DNA of 64,000 nt from Chitinophagaceae bacterium UBA4411 (GTDB lineage Bacteria; Bacteroidota; Bacteroidia; Chitinophagales; Chitinophagaceae). Below the pieces are notes generated by a model. That model saw only the letters and a list, made by a program, of their open reading frames with translations, searched no databases and was not told the origin of the DNA. Location of the stretch: NCBI GenBank assembly GCA_002400415.1, contig DGQP01000016.1:124001-188000 (forward strand). The letters are read 5' to 3'. Below are positions 53,308-60,889 of this stretch, one piece after another; position 1 is the stretch's first letter; the number at the start of each line of letters is the position of its first letter. Position numbers and translations under genes: made by a program.

Positions 53308-53326
53308 AATATTTGGGGAAATTTTT

Positions 53327-53355
53327 TTGGTTACTCAAAATTCTTTTTAATATTG
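53327..53355 (+). promoter_or_regulatory. Promoter-like element of the second candidate small RNA
   Basis: TTG at 53327-53329, an 18-base spacer and TAATATTG at 53348-53355 (one mismatch to TAnnTTTG). Confidence 0.45.
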
Positions 53356-53359
53356 TGTC

Positions 53360-53431
53360 GGGAAATTTATTTCCCGTACTTACTAACCCATCTATATAAA
53401 TGATCCCTCTGGTACTCCGGGGGGATTTTTT
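53360..53431 (+). ncRNA. Second candidate small RNA, upstream of yicC
   Basis: A unit of about 72 bases: a 5' hairpin (GGGAAA-TTTA-TTTCCC), a predicted single-stranded linker with TACTTACTAACCCAT (53377-53391), and a terminator hairpin with a T tail. The linker sequence is the exact reverse complement of one in the candidate RNA near 28.6 kb. No open frame fits. Confidence 0.45.
53403..53431 (+). terminator. Intrinsic terminator of the second candidate small RNA
   Basis: ATCCCTCTGG / CCGGGGGGAT stem (two G-T pairs) with a TACT loop and six T. It follows no protein gene on the plus strand. Confidence 0.7.
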
Positions 53432-53588
53432 ATTGATCACTGTTTCAAAATACTGTTTGCTCCCGGCTGTTTCAATTCCGGCTTTTCAAGATTACTCCTA
53501 TGGAAAACAGCAGCATCAGTACCGCCGGATAACAATATTTACCCTATTCAATAATTAAGATACCTTTACTGCAATTAAAAAGATATTC

Positions 53589-54464
53589 ATGCTGAAGTCA
53601 ATGACCGGTTTTGGAAGAGCCGAAAAAACGGTGGGTGATAAGACATTCCTGGTTGATATCAAATCACTCAACGGAAAACAATTTGAACTATCGTTACGGT
53701 TACCCAGCATTTTAAAGCCTTTTGAATTTGATATCCGGCGTTTGCTTGCCGAGAAACTGAACCGGGGCAGCGTTGATTGCAATATCAGTTTAAAAGATAC
53801 CGGTGATGCCAAACCTGTTACGATCAATACTGATCTGGCCAAAGCCTATTATAAACCCCTGGCTGAATTATCGGCCACCCTGAACCTGGATCCTTCTCAT
53901 ATCCTGAGTACGTTAGTGAAGCTGCCTGAAGTCATCACCCCCAGCAGCGAGAAATTAGTTGATAAAGACTGGGAAGATTTTCAAAACGTTTTACGTGCAG
54001 CCATTGACGATCTGAACCTGCACCGCCTGGATGAAGGCCGGTCATTGGAAGATGACCTGGTAAACCGCATCAATAATATACTGAAGCAGCAGGAAGAAGT
54101 GATCAAACTGGAACCCCTGCGCCAGGTACGTATCCGGGATGGTATTACCAAGCTGCTGGAAGAAAACGTGGGCAAAGAAAACTATGATGGTAACCGCCTG
54201 GAGCAGGAGTTGATTTATTATATAGAAAAGATCGATATCAGCGAGGAACAGGTGCGGCTGCGGAACCATTGCGATTATTTTAAATCCCTGCTGGCAGAAC
54301 CTGAAGAATCCAAAGGCAAGAAATTATCATTCATCCTGCAGGAAATCGGGCGTGAAATCAATACCACCGGTTCCAAAGCCTACGATTCCACCATCCAGAA
54401 ATGCGTGGTATTAATGAAAGACGAATTGGAAAAAGCAAAAGAGCAGGTACTGAATGTGCTGTAA
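53589..54464 (+). CDS. yicC: YicC/YloC family endoribonuclease
   Basis: A 291-residue protein of the YicC family. It starts MLKSMTGFGRAEKT, the standard opening. The N-terminal YicC_N domain continues through SLNGKQFELSLRLPSIL and INRG-like LNRGSVDCNISL; the C-terminal DUF1732 domain ends FILQEIGREINTTGSKAYD. YicC is reported to be an endoribonuclease that acts on small RNAs in E. coli. Here it follows a candidate small RNA, which is suggestive but may be coincidence. gldH follows 56 bases later with its own promoter. Confidence 0.93.
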   Translation: MLKSMTGFGRAEKTVGDKTFLVDIKSLNGKQFELSLRLPSILKPFEFDIRRLLAEKLNRGSVDCNISLKDTGDAKPVTINTDLAKAYYKPLAELSATLNLDPSHILSTLVKLPEVITPSSEKLVDKDWEDFQNVLRAAIDDLNLHRLDEGRSLEDDLVNRINNILKQQEEVIKLEPLRQVRIRDGITKLLEENVGKENYDGNRLEQELIYYIEKIDISEEQVRLRNHCDYFKSLLAEPEESKGKKLSFILQEIGREINTTGSKAYDSTIQKCVVLMKDELEKAKEQVLNVL

Positions 54465-54492
54465 GGAAGTGGTAATTACCTGCCCCGGGGTT

Positions 54493-54523
54493 TTGAGAAT
54501 TATTCCCTTCTTAGTTACTTTTG
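54493..54523 (+). promoter_or_regulatory. Bacteroidota-type promoter for gldH
   Basis: TTG at 54493-54495, a 20-base spacer and TACTTTTG at 54516-54523. This is one of the best matches in the window and shows that the TTG at 54521 is unlikely to be a start codon. Confidence 0.65.
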
Positions 54524-54535
54524 AAAAAAAATCGT

Positions 54536-55018
54536 TTGCGTAGTATAACAAACACCAGGATATGCCTGCTGATGGCTGTCAGTTCACTGCTTATAGCTTC
54601 TTCCTGCACCACTATTGACCTTTACGAAAAAACAGTTGTCATCCCCGGTCATAAGTGGAGCAGCCGTTTTAAACCCAGTTTCGATTTCACTATAAAAGAT
54701 ACTACGGCCAGCTACCAGCTCTTCCTGGTCTTACGGCATAATGAAAAATACAGCTTCAACAATATCTATGTGAACCTGTCGGCTAAATTACCGGGGCAAG
54801 ACACTTCAGTCAGGATCCGGCGTGATCTGCAACTGGCTACTAACGAAAACGGCTGGAACGGGACAGGAATGGATGATATCTATGAACACCGCATCAAATT
54901 AGGAGAGCCGCAAACCTTAAAGGCCGGCACTTACACGTTCACACTTGAACAGATCATGCGGGAAGACCCGCTGGAGAATGTAATGAATGCAGGGCTCCGT
55001 ATTGAAAAACTACAATAA
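54536..55018 (+). CDS. gldH: Gliding motility lipoprotein GldH
   Basis: A lipoprotein of about 160 residues. A hydrophobic signal with LLIASSC supplies the lipid anchor; the mature part starts TTIDLYEKTVVIPGHKW and contains FDFTIKDTTASYQLFLVLRHNE and YIYVNL-like NIYVNLSAKLPG, the recognisable GldH body. GldH is needed for gliding and surface secretion in Flavobacterium. I placed the start at TTG 54536, since the promoter overlaps the TTG at 54521; a start at 54521 cannot be excluded if another promoter exists. The next gene, a histidine kinase, starts six bases after the stop. Confidence 0.9.
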   Translation: MRSITNTRICLLMAVSSLLIASSCTTIDLYEKTVVIPGHKWSSRFKPSFDFTIKDTTASYQLFLVLRHNEKYSFNNIYVNLSAKLPGQDTSVRIRRDLQLATNENGWNGTGMDDIYEHRIKLGEPQTLKAGTYTFTLEQIMREDPLENVMNAGLRIEKLQ

Positions 55019-55024
55019 TCAGAT

Positions 55025-56014
55025 ATGCCCGGTTCCAGCAGCAAACGGTTAAAAAGGATCACTTTCATATACTGGATGCTCCTGCTTTATATCGTGGCGG
55101 CACTTATCTGGTGGTTCATTTCGCTGGAAAGACAAAATACAACACTGGCTGAACAGCGTTATGCTACTATCAATGCACAACAAGACAGGCTGACCATCCT
55201 GCAGCTATCTGAAAAAATAACGGCGATAAAAGAAGAGACAAAAAGAAATACCGCGAAATATGTGGCCGAAGGGGTCACTTTTATGATCCTGATCCTTATT
55301 GGAGCTGCTTTCGTTTATCGTTCTGTAAGGCGCCAGTTTCTGCTGCAGTTACAGCAGCAAAACTTTATGATGGCCGTAACCCATGAGTTAAAAACACCTA
55401 TTGCTGTAGCCAGGCTCAACCTGGAAACAATGCAGAAATATTCGCTGGAACCGGAAAAACAAAAAAAACTCATCCGGATGACCCTGCAGGAAACCACAAG
55501 GCTTACCTCCCTCACCAATAATATTCTTATATCTTCCCAACTGGAGGGTGGCGGTTATAAAAACACCAAAGATGAGCTGGATCTTTCCGACCTGTTAAAA
55601 GATTGCCTGACTGATTTCAGGAACCGGTTCCCTGAAAGGATGTTTAATGAGAATATCGAACCGGATGTGGATGTAAAAGGAGATCCCCTGCTGCTGCAAT
55701 TACTGGTGAATAACCTGCTGGAGAATGCAATCAAATATTCACCGAAAGAAAAGCCGATTACCGCCAGTTTGAAAAAGACCACCGGGGCCATCACACTGGA
55801 AATATTGGATGAAGGGCCTGGCATTGCAGAAGAAGAGAAAAAGAAAATATTCAATAAATTCTACCGGGTGGGTAACGAAACCACCCGGAAAACGCAGGGA
55901 ACCGGCTTGGGTCTGTACCTTTGCAGCATCATCGCCAGAGACCATAATGCCGACATTTCGGTGACAAACAATATTCCGGCCGGCTGTAACTTTGCTGTCA
56001 CTTTCAGATCATGA
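55025..56014 (+). CDS. Sensor histidine kinase
   Basis: A 329-residue membrane kinase with two membrane segments (about 12-33 and 82-100) bracketing a short periplasmic loop. The HisKA motif is VTHELKTP with phosphoacceptor H120; the ATPase domain has the N box LLVNNLLENAIKYS, G1 DEGPGIA and G2 GTGLGLYL. It ends by overlapping the response regulator by four bases (ATGA), so the pair is translationally coupled. The signal is unknown. Its place directly after gldH suggests it may sense envelope or gliding state; that is inference. Confidence 0.93.
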   Translation: MPGSSSKRLKRITFIYWMLLLYIVAALIWWFISLERQNTTLAEQRYATINAQQDRLTILQLSEKITAIKEETKRNTAKYVAEGVTFMILILIGAAFVYRSVRRQFLLQLQQQNFMMAVTHELKTPIAVARLNLETMQKYSLEPEKQKKLIRMTLQETTRLTSLTNNILISSQLEGGGYKNTKDELDLSDLLKDCLTDFRNRFPERMFNENIEPDVDVKGDPLLLQLLVNNLLENAIKYSPKEKPITASLKKTTGAITLEILDEGPGIAEEEKKKIFNKFYRVGNETTRKTQGTGLGLYLCSIIARDHNADISVTNNIPAGCNFAVTFRS

Positions 56015-56718
56015 ACGACGAAAAGAAACCATCCATTTTGTTAGTGGAAGATGAAGAGAACCTTCATGAAGCACTTAAACTCAATTTAGAGCTGGAAGGA
56101 TATGATGTTACCTCAGCTTTTGACGGTGTTGCTGCAATAAAAGCTATACAAGGCGAGTATTTCGATCTCATTATACTGGATGTAATGCTGCCGGAAATGG
56201 ATGGTATTAATGTTACGGAAACTGTACGTATCAGCAATAACGAAGTCCCCATCCTGATACTCAGCGCCAGGAACAGCAGCGCCGACCGGGTATTGGGACT
56301 AAAGAAAGGAGCAGACGATTACCTGACCAAACCCTTTAACCTGGAAGAGCTACTGCTCAGGGTAAACAAACTCATCAATAAGAATAAAAAACTCCAGGAC
56401 AAGACCACTATTGGCAACAGTTATACATTCGGGGATAATATTATCGACTTCAAAGCGCAGGAAGCCACCAGCAAAAATGGCCAGAAGATCCAGCTGAGCA
56501 AGAAAGAAACCATGCTGCTGAAACTCCTGATCGAGAATAAAAATGAAGTGGTGCCACGGGAAAAAATATTACAGGCCGTTTGGGGTTATAATGTTTATCC
56601 AACCACCCGGACCATCGATAATTTTATATTGAACTTCCGGAAATATTTTGAAGATGACAGCCGTAACCCGAAATACTTTCACTCCGTAAGAGGTGTGGGT
56701 TATAAATATGCCGAGTGA
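56011..56718 (+). CDS. OmpR-family response regulator
   Basis: A 235-residue two-domain regulator. The receiver has the acidic pair ED in LVEDEENL, phosphoacceptor D57 in LIILDVMLPEMDG, and the lysine in DYLTKPF. The C-terminal winged helix includes LSKKETMLLKLLIENKNEVV, WGYNVYPTTRTIDNFI and HSVRGVGYKYAE, which are standard OmpR features. Its partner is the kinase just upstream. Target genes are unknown. It ends directly against the convergent batD gene with no gap. Confidence 0.95.
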   Translation: MNDEKKPSILLVEDEENLHEALKLNLELEGYDVTSAFDGVAAIKAIQGEYFDLIILDVMLPEMDGINVTETVRISNNEVPILILSARNSSADRVLGLKKGADDYLTKPFNLEELLLRVNKLINKNKKLQDKTTIGNSYTFGDNIIDFKAQEATSKNGQKIQLSKKETMLLKLLIENKNEVVPREKILQAVWGYNVYPTTRTIDNFILNFRKYFEDDSRNPKYFHSVRGVGYKYAE

Positions 56719-58488
56719 TCAGTCGCCGATACTTTCCAAAACCGATTTCGTTTTCTCCAGCAAAATCTCCCTGTCCTCCCCCAGTGTGGCATTTGTAAAC
56801 ATACCTGCTTCACATTGCTCCAGTATTTGCAATAATGCTGCTGATGGGTAATCTCTTTCTGCCAGTTTCATTGCCAGGACCTGCTTGTTCATATTACTAC
56901 CCGTCAATCGCAGGCGGGGCGAAACATAATTCCAGACTGCCTGTTGCAAAGCGGAATAAAACTCTTTATCCGCAGCCGGAACCAGGAGCCGGGCAGGCTG
57001 TAGCAATTCTGCTGCAGAAGGATATACAATTACCGGCTTTTCTTCTGCGCTTGTCTTAGCAGGTTTTTTCTGGAATAGCCAGTAAAGCAATACACCCAGC
57101 AGCAATAGCCCTACTATCCCGGCTGCAATAAAACTCGCTCTTTTATTGATCGCCCCAATAGGCTCCTTTTGTTCTGCAACAGGAACAACGGATGATTTTT
57201 CTTTATTGCTGATGATGAGTGATACAGGATCCGCTGCGACTGTTTTATACCTGTTAGTGTCCGGGTCAAAAAAAGAAAACTTAATAACCGGTAATTTATA
57301 AGTACCCGGCCTGGAAGAAACAAATGAATACCGGAATGTTTTTGTACCGGCTAATGGTACCGATGCTTTATCCACTGCTTCGTTTACAGCCGGCTCAAAT
57401 CCTTCGATGCCTGATGGCCATTCTATAACCGGTGCTGATAACTGGGGAAAATTACCCCGGCCTTTTATTGTAATAACAAGATAGCCTTCTTCATTTTTTG
57501 CAAACTCCTCCTTTTCTACTGATGCGCTGATACTGAATCTTCCGGTTGCCCCATTAAAATCAACTGGTTTTGACGGAAGAGGAGATGGTTTTACAGTGAT
57601 ACTTACAGGTTCGGTGCTGATATTGGTTTCAAAAGTGGCTGCATCCGTCCCGGTTACCCGGTCTTTGTTGCCGGAAATCCCTTCTGTTACCTGCTGCTCT
57701 GTTTTCCGGCTAACTGCGCTCCGTGAAAATTCCACGCTGTTCCTGATTTCCATCGGGTCAATAACAAACTCTCCTGCCTGCAAGGGGTACAACTGCACCT
57801 GCCGGATAGTATGCACATCAAAAAGTTTACCATTCAGTTGCTCTGCCGACATTACTTTATCTGAAAGACTGACCATATCCTGAACGGTGAACCCGTAAAA
57901 GCCGGGGTTCTTGACGATATCCGATTTGGACTGCAAACGGGAGTATAATTTAAAAGTAGCCACAACAGGCTCCCCGGCATAGCAGGATTTTTTATCCACC
58001 AATACCTTTACAAATAGATTCTGGTTGATTTTTCTGTAAGCATCCTCACCCGGTGCCAGGTAAGCAGCATTTTCTTCTGCCTGGCCATTTTGCTGCTGTT
58101 GAGCAGCGGCCTCTTCCTTACTGACCACTGTTACTATCGCAGCATTGCTACGCCATATCTTCCCATTGATAGTAACTACAGCACCCGGAATAATATATCG
58201 TCCCGGTTTAATAGCCTCTAACGTATAGGTTGTATTATGCAGGGGCTTTGCATTCGTCTGATAGCCGGTATAGCCATCATATACTTCAGGCCCGTTCACC
58301 AGCCGGAACCCCTTGAATGAAGGTGCTGAAACAGTACCTGCCCTTTCTGCACCTTCGATTACATATTGCACCCGGAATGATTCAGCAGTAACAACCGCCT
58401 CCTGCGGCACAATTGTTTTGAACATAACCTGCGCCGGAGAACAAAAAGCAGCCACAAGAAGAAGGAATATGAGAAATGCCTGTTTCAT
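56719..58488 (-). CDS. batD: BatD family protein (aerotolerance type)
   Basis: A 589-residue protein with a signal peptide (1-19), a long region of immunoglobulin-like beta-strands (about 20-430, with VPQEAVVTAESFRVQYVIEG read in blocks), a membrane segment near 450-470 (FIAAGIVGLLLLGVLLYWLF) and a cytoplasmic helical end. This is the BatD layout. The bat operon was linked to oxygen tolerance in Bacteroides. The usual batA, batB, batC and MoxR genes are not next to it here, so it is an isolated member. A glutamine-rich stretch AAAQQQQNGQAEE lies at about 126-138. Confidence 0.88.
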   Translation of the reverse strand: MKQAFLIFLLLVAAFCSPAQVMFKTIVPQEAVVTAESFRVQYVIEGAERAGTVSAPSFKGFRLVNGPEVYDGYTGYQTNAKPLHNTTYTLEAIKPGRYIIPGAVVTINGKIWRSNAAIVTVVSKEEAAAQQQQNGQAEENAAYLAPGEDAYRKINQNLFVKVLVDKKSCYAGEPVVATFKLYSRLQSKSDIVKNPGFYGFTVQDMVSLSDKVMSAEQLNGKLFDVHTIRQVQLYPLQAGEFVIDPMEIRNSVEFSRSAVSRKTEQQVTEGISGNKDRVTGTDAATFETNISTEPVSITVKPSPLPSKPVDFNGATGRFSISASVEKEEFAKNEEGYLVITIKGRGNFPQLSAPVIEWPSGIEGFEPAVNEAVDKASVPLAGTKTFRYSFVSSRPGTYKLPVIKFSFFDPDTNRYKTVAADPVSLIISNKEKSSVVPVAEQKEPIGAINKRASFIAAGIVGLLLLGVLLYWLFQKKPAKTSAEEKPVIVYPSAAELLQPARLLVPAADKEFYSALQQAVWNYVSPRLRLTGSNMNKQVLAMKLAERDYPSAALLQILEQCEAGMFTNATLGEDREILLEKTKSVLESIGD

Positions 58489-58587
58489 ATAGTTACCACT
58501 AATATAGAACAGGCATTGTGAAGCTTTGTTAAAAATTTACCAAAGGAAAACAGCCGCTACCAAAGGGTTGTTGGCCTGACCAGCCGG

Positions 58588-59286
58588 TTACAGGTCGCCC
58601 AGTTGAGGCCGGACCACAATATCTTCCACACAAGCCTGTGCTGATAGTTGAGATGCCGCATAGACCAGTTGTGCGATATCAGAAGCCTCCATAATTCTTT
58701 TGGAAGAGTTATCATAATTGTCCCAGGAATCACTCATAACAGCACCGGGAAAGATACCCGTTACTTTGATATAATATTCTTTCATTTCTTCACGCAGGTT
58801 TTTGGTAAACCCGTGCATAGCATATTTACTGATACTGTAAGCTCCCCCATTTTTGTAGGCATGTAAAGAAGCAATCGAACACATATTGAATATATGACCA
58901 GTTTTCCGTTTCATCATTGCGGGTAAAATGGTCCTGGTAAGATGATAGGCACTGTAAAGATTCACACTCAGCTGGCTTTCGAGCAGCCCATCAGGTTCAT
59001 TATTCACACTGCCCGGTTCAAATAAGCCGGCATTATTGATCAATACATCAGGAACAGCTATTGAAAGGCACCAGTTACCAAATGCCTGCGCCGCTTCCTT
59101 CACACTCAGGTCAGCTGGTTTTGCTTTGATCGCAACAGCGGGGTATTTAATCATCAATTCCTCCATTGTCTTATACAAGGCCACTTCTCCCCTTGAACAT
59201 AAAAAAAGATCATGCCCGTTAGCAGCAAATATTTCTGCAATGGCCCTGCCAATTCCTTTTGAAGCACCGGTGATGACGACATTCAT
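58588..59286 (-). CDS. Short-chain dehydrogenase/reductase
   Basis: A 232-residue classical SDR. It has TGASKGIGRAIAE (about 6-18), NNAG (about 89-92), the catalytic serine in MCSIASLHAYKN and the YSISK motif (about 149-153). It oxidises or reduces a small alcohol or keto group; the substrate is unknown. It stands alone, divergent from the nucleotidase gene with an 82-base gap. Confidence 0.9.
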   Translation of the reverse strand: MNVVITGASKGIGRAIAEIFAANGHDLFLCSRGEVALYKTMEELMIKYPAVAIKAKPADLSVKEAAQAFGNWCLSIAVPDVLINNAGLFEPGSVNNEPDGLLESQLSVNLYSAYHLTRTILPAMMKRKTGHIFNMCSIASLHAYKNGGAYSISKYAMHGFTKNLREEMKEYYIKVTGIFPGAVMSDSWDNYDNSSKRIMEASDIAQLVYAASQLSAQACVEDIVVRPQLGDL

Positions 59287-59368
59287 ACAATTAAAATTAG
59301 ATATGCGAAGTACGAACTTTTTTCCCGCTTATCAGTACTTCTTAACCCCCTGTTCGTATTTTGCAGGC

Positions 59369-60079
59369 ATGAAGTATAAACATCTTTTCTTCGACCTGGA
59401 TCACACCCTTTGGGATTTTGAAGCAAATAGCCGGTTAACCTTACAGGAACTATATGATTCAATGGAACTCGGGGCCATAGGTGTACATGATTTTGATCTT
59501 TTCCATAAGCATTACCTTGTTCAAAACGATAAATTATGGGACCGCTACCGGAAAGGGTTTGTAAAAGTGGATGAGCTCCGCTGGAAAAGAATGTGGCTGA
59601 CCTTACTGGAATTTAAAATCGCTGATGAACCACTGGCCCGCGAAATGGGAGCCCTTTTTTTAGATCTTTTACCGACCCGTAAATTACTATTCCCGTATAC
59701 TATTGAGATACTTGATTACTTAAAGGAAAAGAATTACCAGTTGCACATGATCACCAACGGGTTTGAAAAAACACAGCATAGCAAATTACAGAATTCAGGG
59801 CTGGCCGGCTATTTCAGGGAAGTGATCACCTCTGAAGGAAGCAATAGTTTAAAACCACACAAAGAAATTTTTGATTATGCCTTTCAGAAAGCAGGAGCTG
59901 CCCCGGATGAGAGTATTATGATTGGCGATACAATTGATGTAGATATCCTGGGTGCCATCAATGCCGGCATCGACCAGGTCCATGTCAATCATATAAACAA
60001 CGAGGTGGTACCGGTAAAAGAAGGCATGGTGCCCACTTACACTGTATATTCCTTAAAAGAACTGGAAACTATTTTTTAA
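59369..60079 (+). CDS. yjjG: YjjG-type noncanonical pyrimidine nucleotidase (HAD superfamily)
   Basis: A 236-residue HAD hydrolase. Motif I is FDLDHTLWDFEANS (about 8-21), motif II is MITNGFEKTQ, and motif III/IV is SLKPHKEIFDYAFQ with GDTIDVDILGA. The tryptophan after the DxD and the length fit the YjjG/YfnB group, which hydrolyses damaged or noncanonical pyrimidine nucleotides. I used the ATG at 59369, right before the HAD fold begins; the frame is open another 330 bases upstream into the divergent SDR gene, but that part is out-of-frame translation. TATTTTG just upstream is one base short of a -7 element. Confidence 0.93.
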   Translation: MKYKHLFFDLDHTLWDFEANSRLTLQELYDSMELGAIGVHDFDLFHKHYLVQNDKLWDRYRKGFVKVDELRWKRMWLTLLEFKIADEPLAREMGALFLDLLPTRKLLFPYTIEILDYLKEKNYQLHMITNGFEKTQHSKLQNSGLAGYFREVITSEGSNSLKPHKEIFDYAFQKAGAAPDESIMIGDTIDVDILGAINAGIDQVHVNHINNEVVPVKEGMVPTYTVYSLKELETIF

Positions 60080-60083
60080 AAGA

Positions 60084-60108
60084 ATACCGGTTTCTTTCAA
60101 ACCGGTAT
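60084..60108. terminator. Hairpin between convergent nucleotidase and psd genes
   Basis: ATACCGGTTT / AAACCGGTAT with a CTTTC loop. The T-rich tail is on the minus strand, so it best serves psd. Confidence 0.65.
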
Positions 60109-60160
60109 CTGCTTATTAATGAATTTACAATTCGTCTTACTGTGCCACGATGGCCTTTTC

Positions 60161-60817
60161 TTACCAGCTTGCAATTACCGTTACCCCGCCCTGTGGCTTA
60201 TCCCCGATCTTCACATGCACTTTTGCATCCAATGGTAACAACAGATCCACTCTTGAACCAAAACGGATAAATCCCATCTCACCGGTTTGTTCCACTTTTT
60301 GCCCGGCCTGTAAATAGTTGATGATCCTTTTGGCCAATGCGCCGGCTATTTGCTTCACTAAAATTTCTTTACCATTCTTTCTATACACCACAGAATGCCG
60401 TTCATTCTCCGTAGAAGATTTAGGATGCCAGGCCACTAAATATTTCCCCTTGTGATACTGGCTGTACACGACTTCCCCGCTCACCGGGTTCCGGTTCACA
60501 TGCACATTCAGCGGACTCATAAAAATAGAGACCTGTATGCGGCGGTCGGTAAAATATTCATCCGCTTGTACTTCTTCAATCACCACTACTTTACCATCGG
60601 CCGGGGCAACAATAGCATTTTCCTGTATCGTGAGTGTTCTTTTGGGAATGCGAAAGAACGAGATCACAAAGATCAGCAGGCCCAGTGTGGCGATAAAAAG
60701 CAGCCAGCTGATTACGGGCAGGTTAAAACTTAAAAAATAGAAGGAGAGAATATTAATGATACCAAAAAGTATGGTACTGATGGCGATGATCTTGTAACCT
60801 TCCTTATGAATTGTCAT
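60161..60817 (-). CDS. psd: Phosphatidylserine decarboxylase
   Basis: A 218-residue membrane-associated decarboxylase that makes phosphatidylethanolamine. Two N-terminal membrane segments (about 10-50) are followed by the catalytic body: PADGKVVVIEEV, FMSPLNVHVNRNPVSG and the pyruvoyl-forming site RFGSRVDLLLP (about 180-190), where cleavage before serine forms the prosthetic group. The short form is typical of Bacteroidota. It is the last gene of a CPBP-cdsA-psd set, with TATATTTG immediately upstream as a possible own promoter. Confidence 0.93.
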   Translation of the reverse strand: MTIHKEGYKIIAISTILFGIINILSFYFLSFNLPVISWLLFIATLGLLIFVISFFRIPKRTLTIQENAIVAPADGKVVVIEEVQADEYFTDRRIQVSIFMSPLNVHVNRNPVSGEVVYSQYHKGKYLVAWHPKSSTENERHSVVYRKNGKEILVKQIAGALAKRIINYLQAGQKVEQTGEMGFIRFGSRVDLLLPLDAKVHVKIGDKPQGGVTVIASW

Positions 60818-60834
60818 ACTAACCAGTTGAGGGG

Positions 60835-60842
60835 CAAATATA
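60835..60842 (-). promoter_or_regulatory. Possible -7 element for psd
   Basis: TATATTTG is an exact TAnnTTTG with a leader of about 13 bases; no -33 TTG at the usual spacing. Confidence 0.4.
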
Positions 60843-60889
60843 GTGAATGAGGAAGAGAGAATGGAAAATGGAGTTTGGAGAACGGGCTA

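Larger units (their letters stand above)
52964..53588. other. Gene-free region with DnaA boxes and a candidate small RNA
   Basis: About 620 bases without a protein gene, between the LpxD-like gene and yicC. It contains two perfect DnaA-box sequences, an AT-rich stretch, and a promoter-body-terminator unit at about 53327-53431. Confidence 0.6.

Noticed and set aside
59036..59368. Upstream extension of the YjjG-type nucleotidase
   Set aside because: It lies inside the divergent SDR gene; the HAD fold begins directly after the ATG at 59369.
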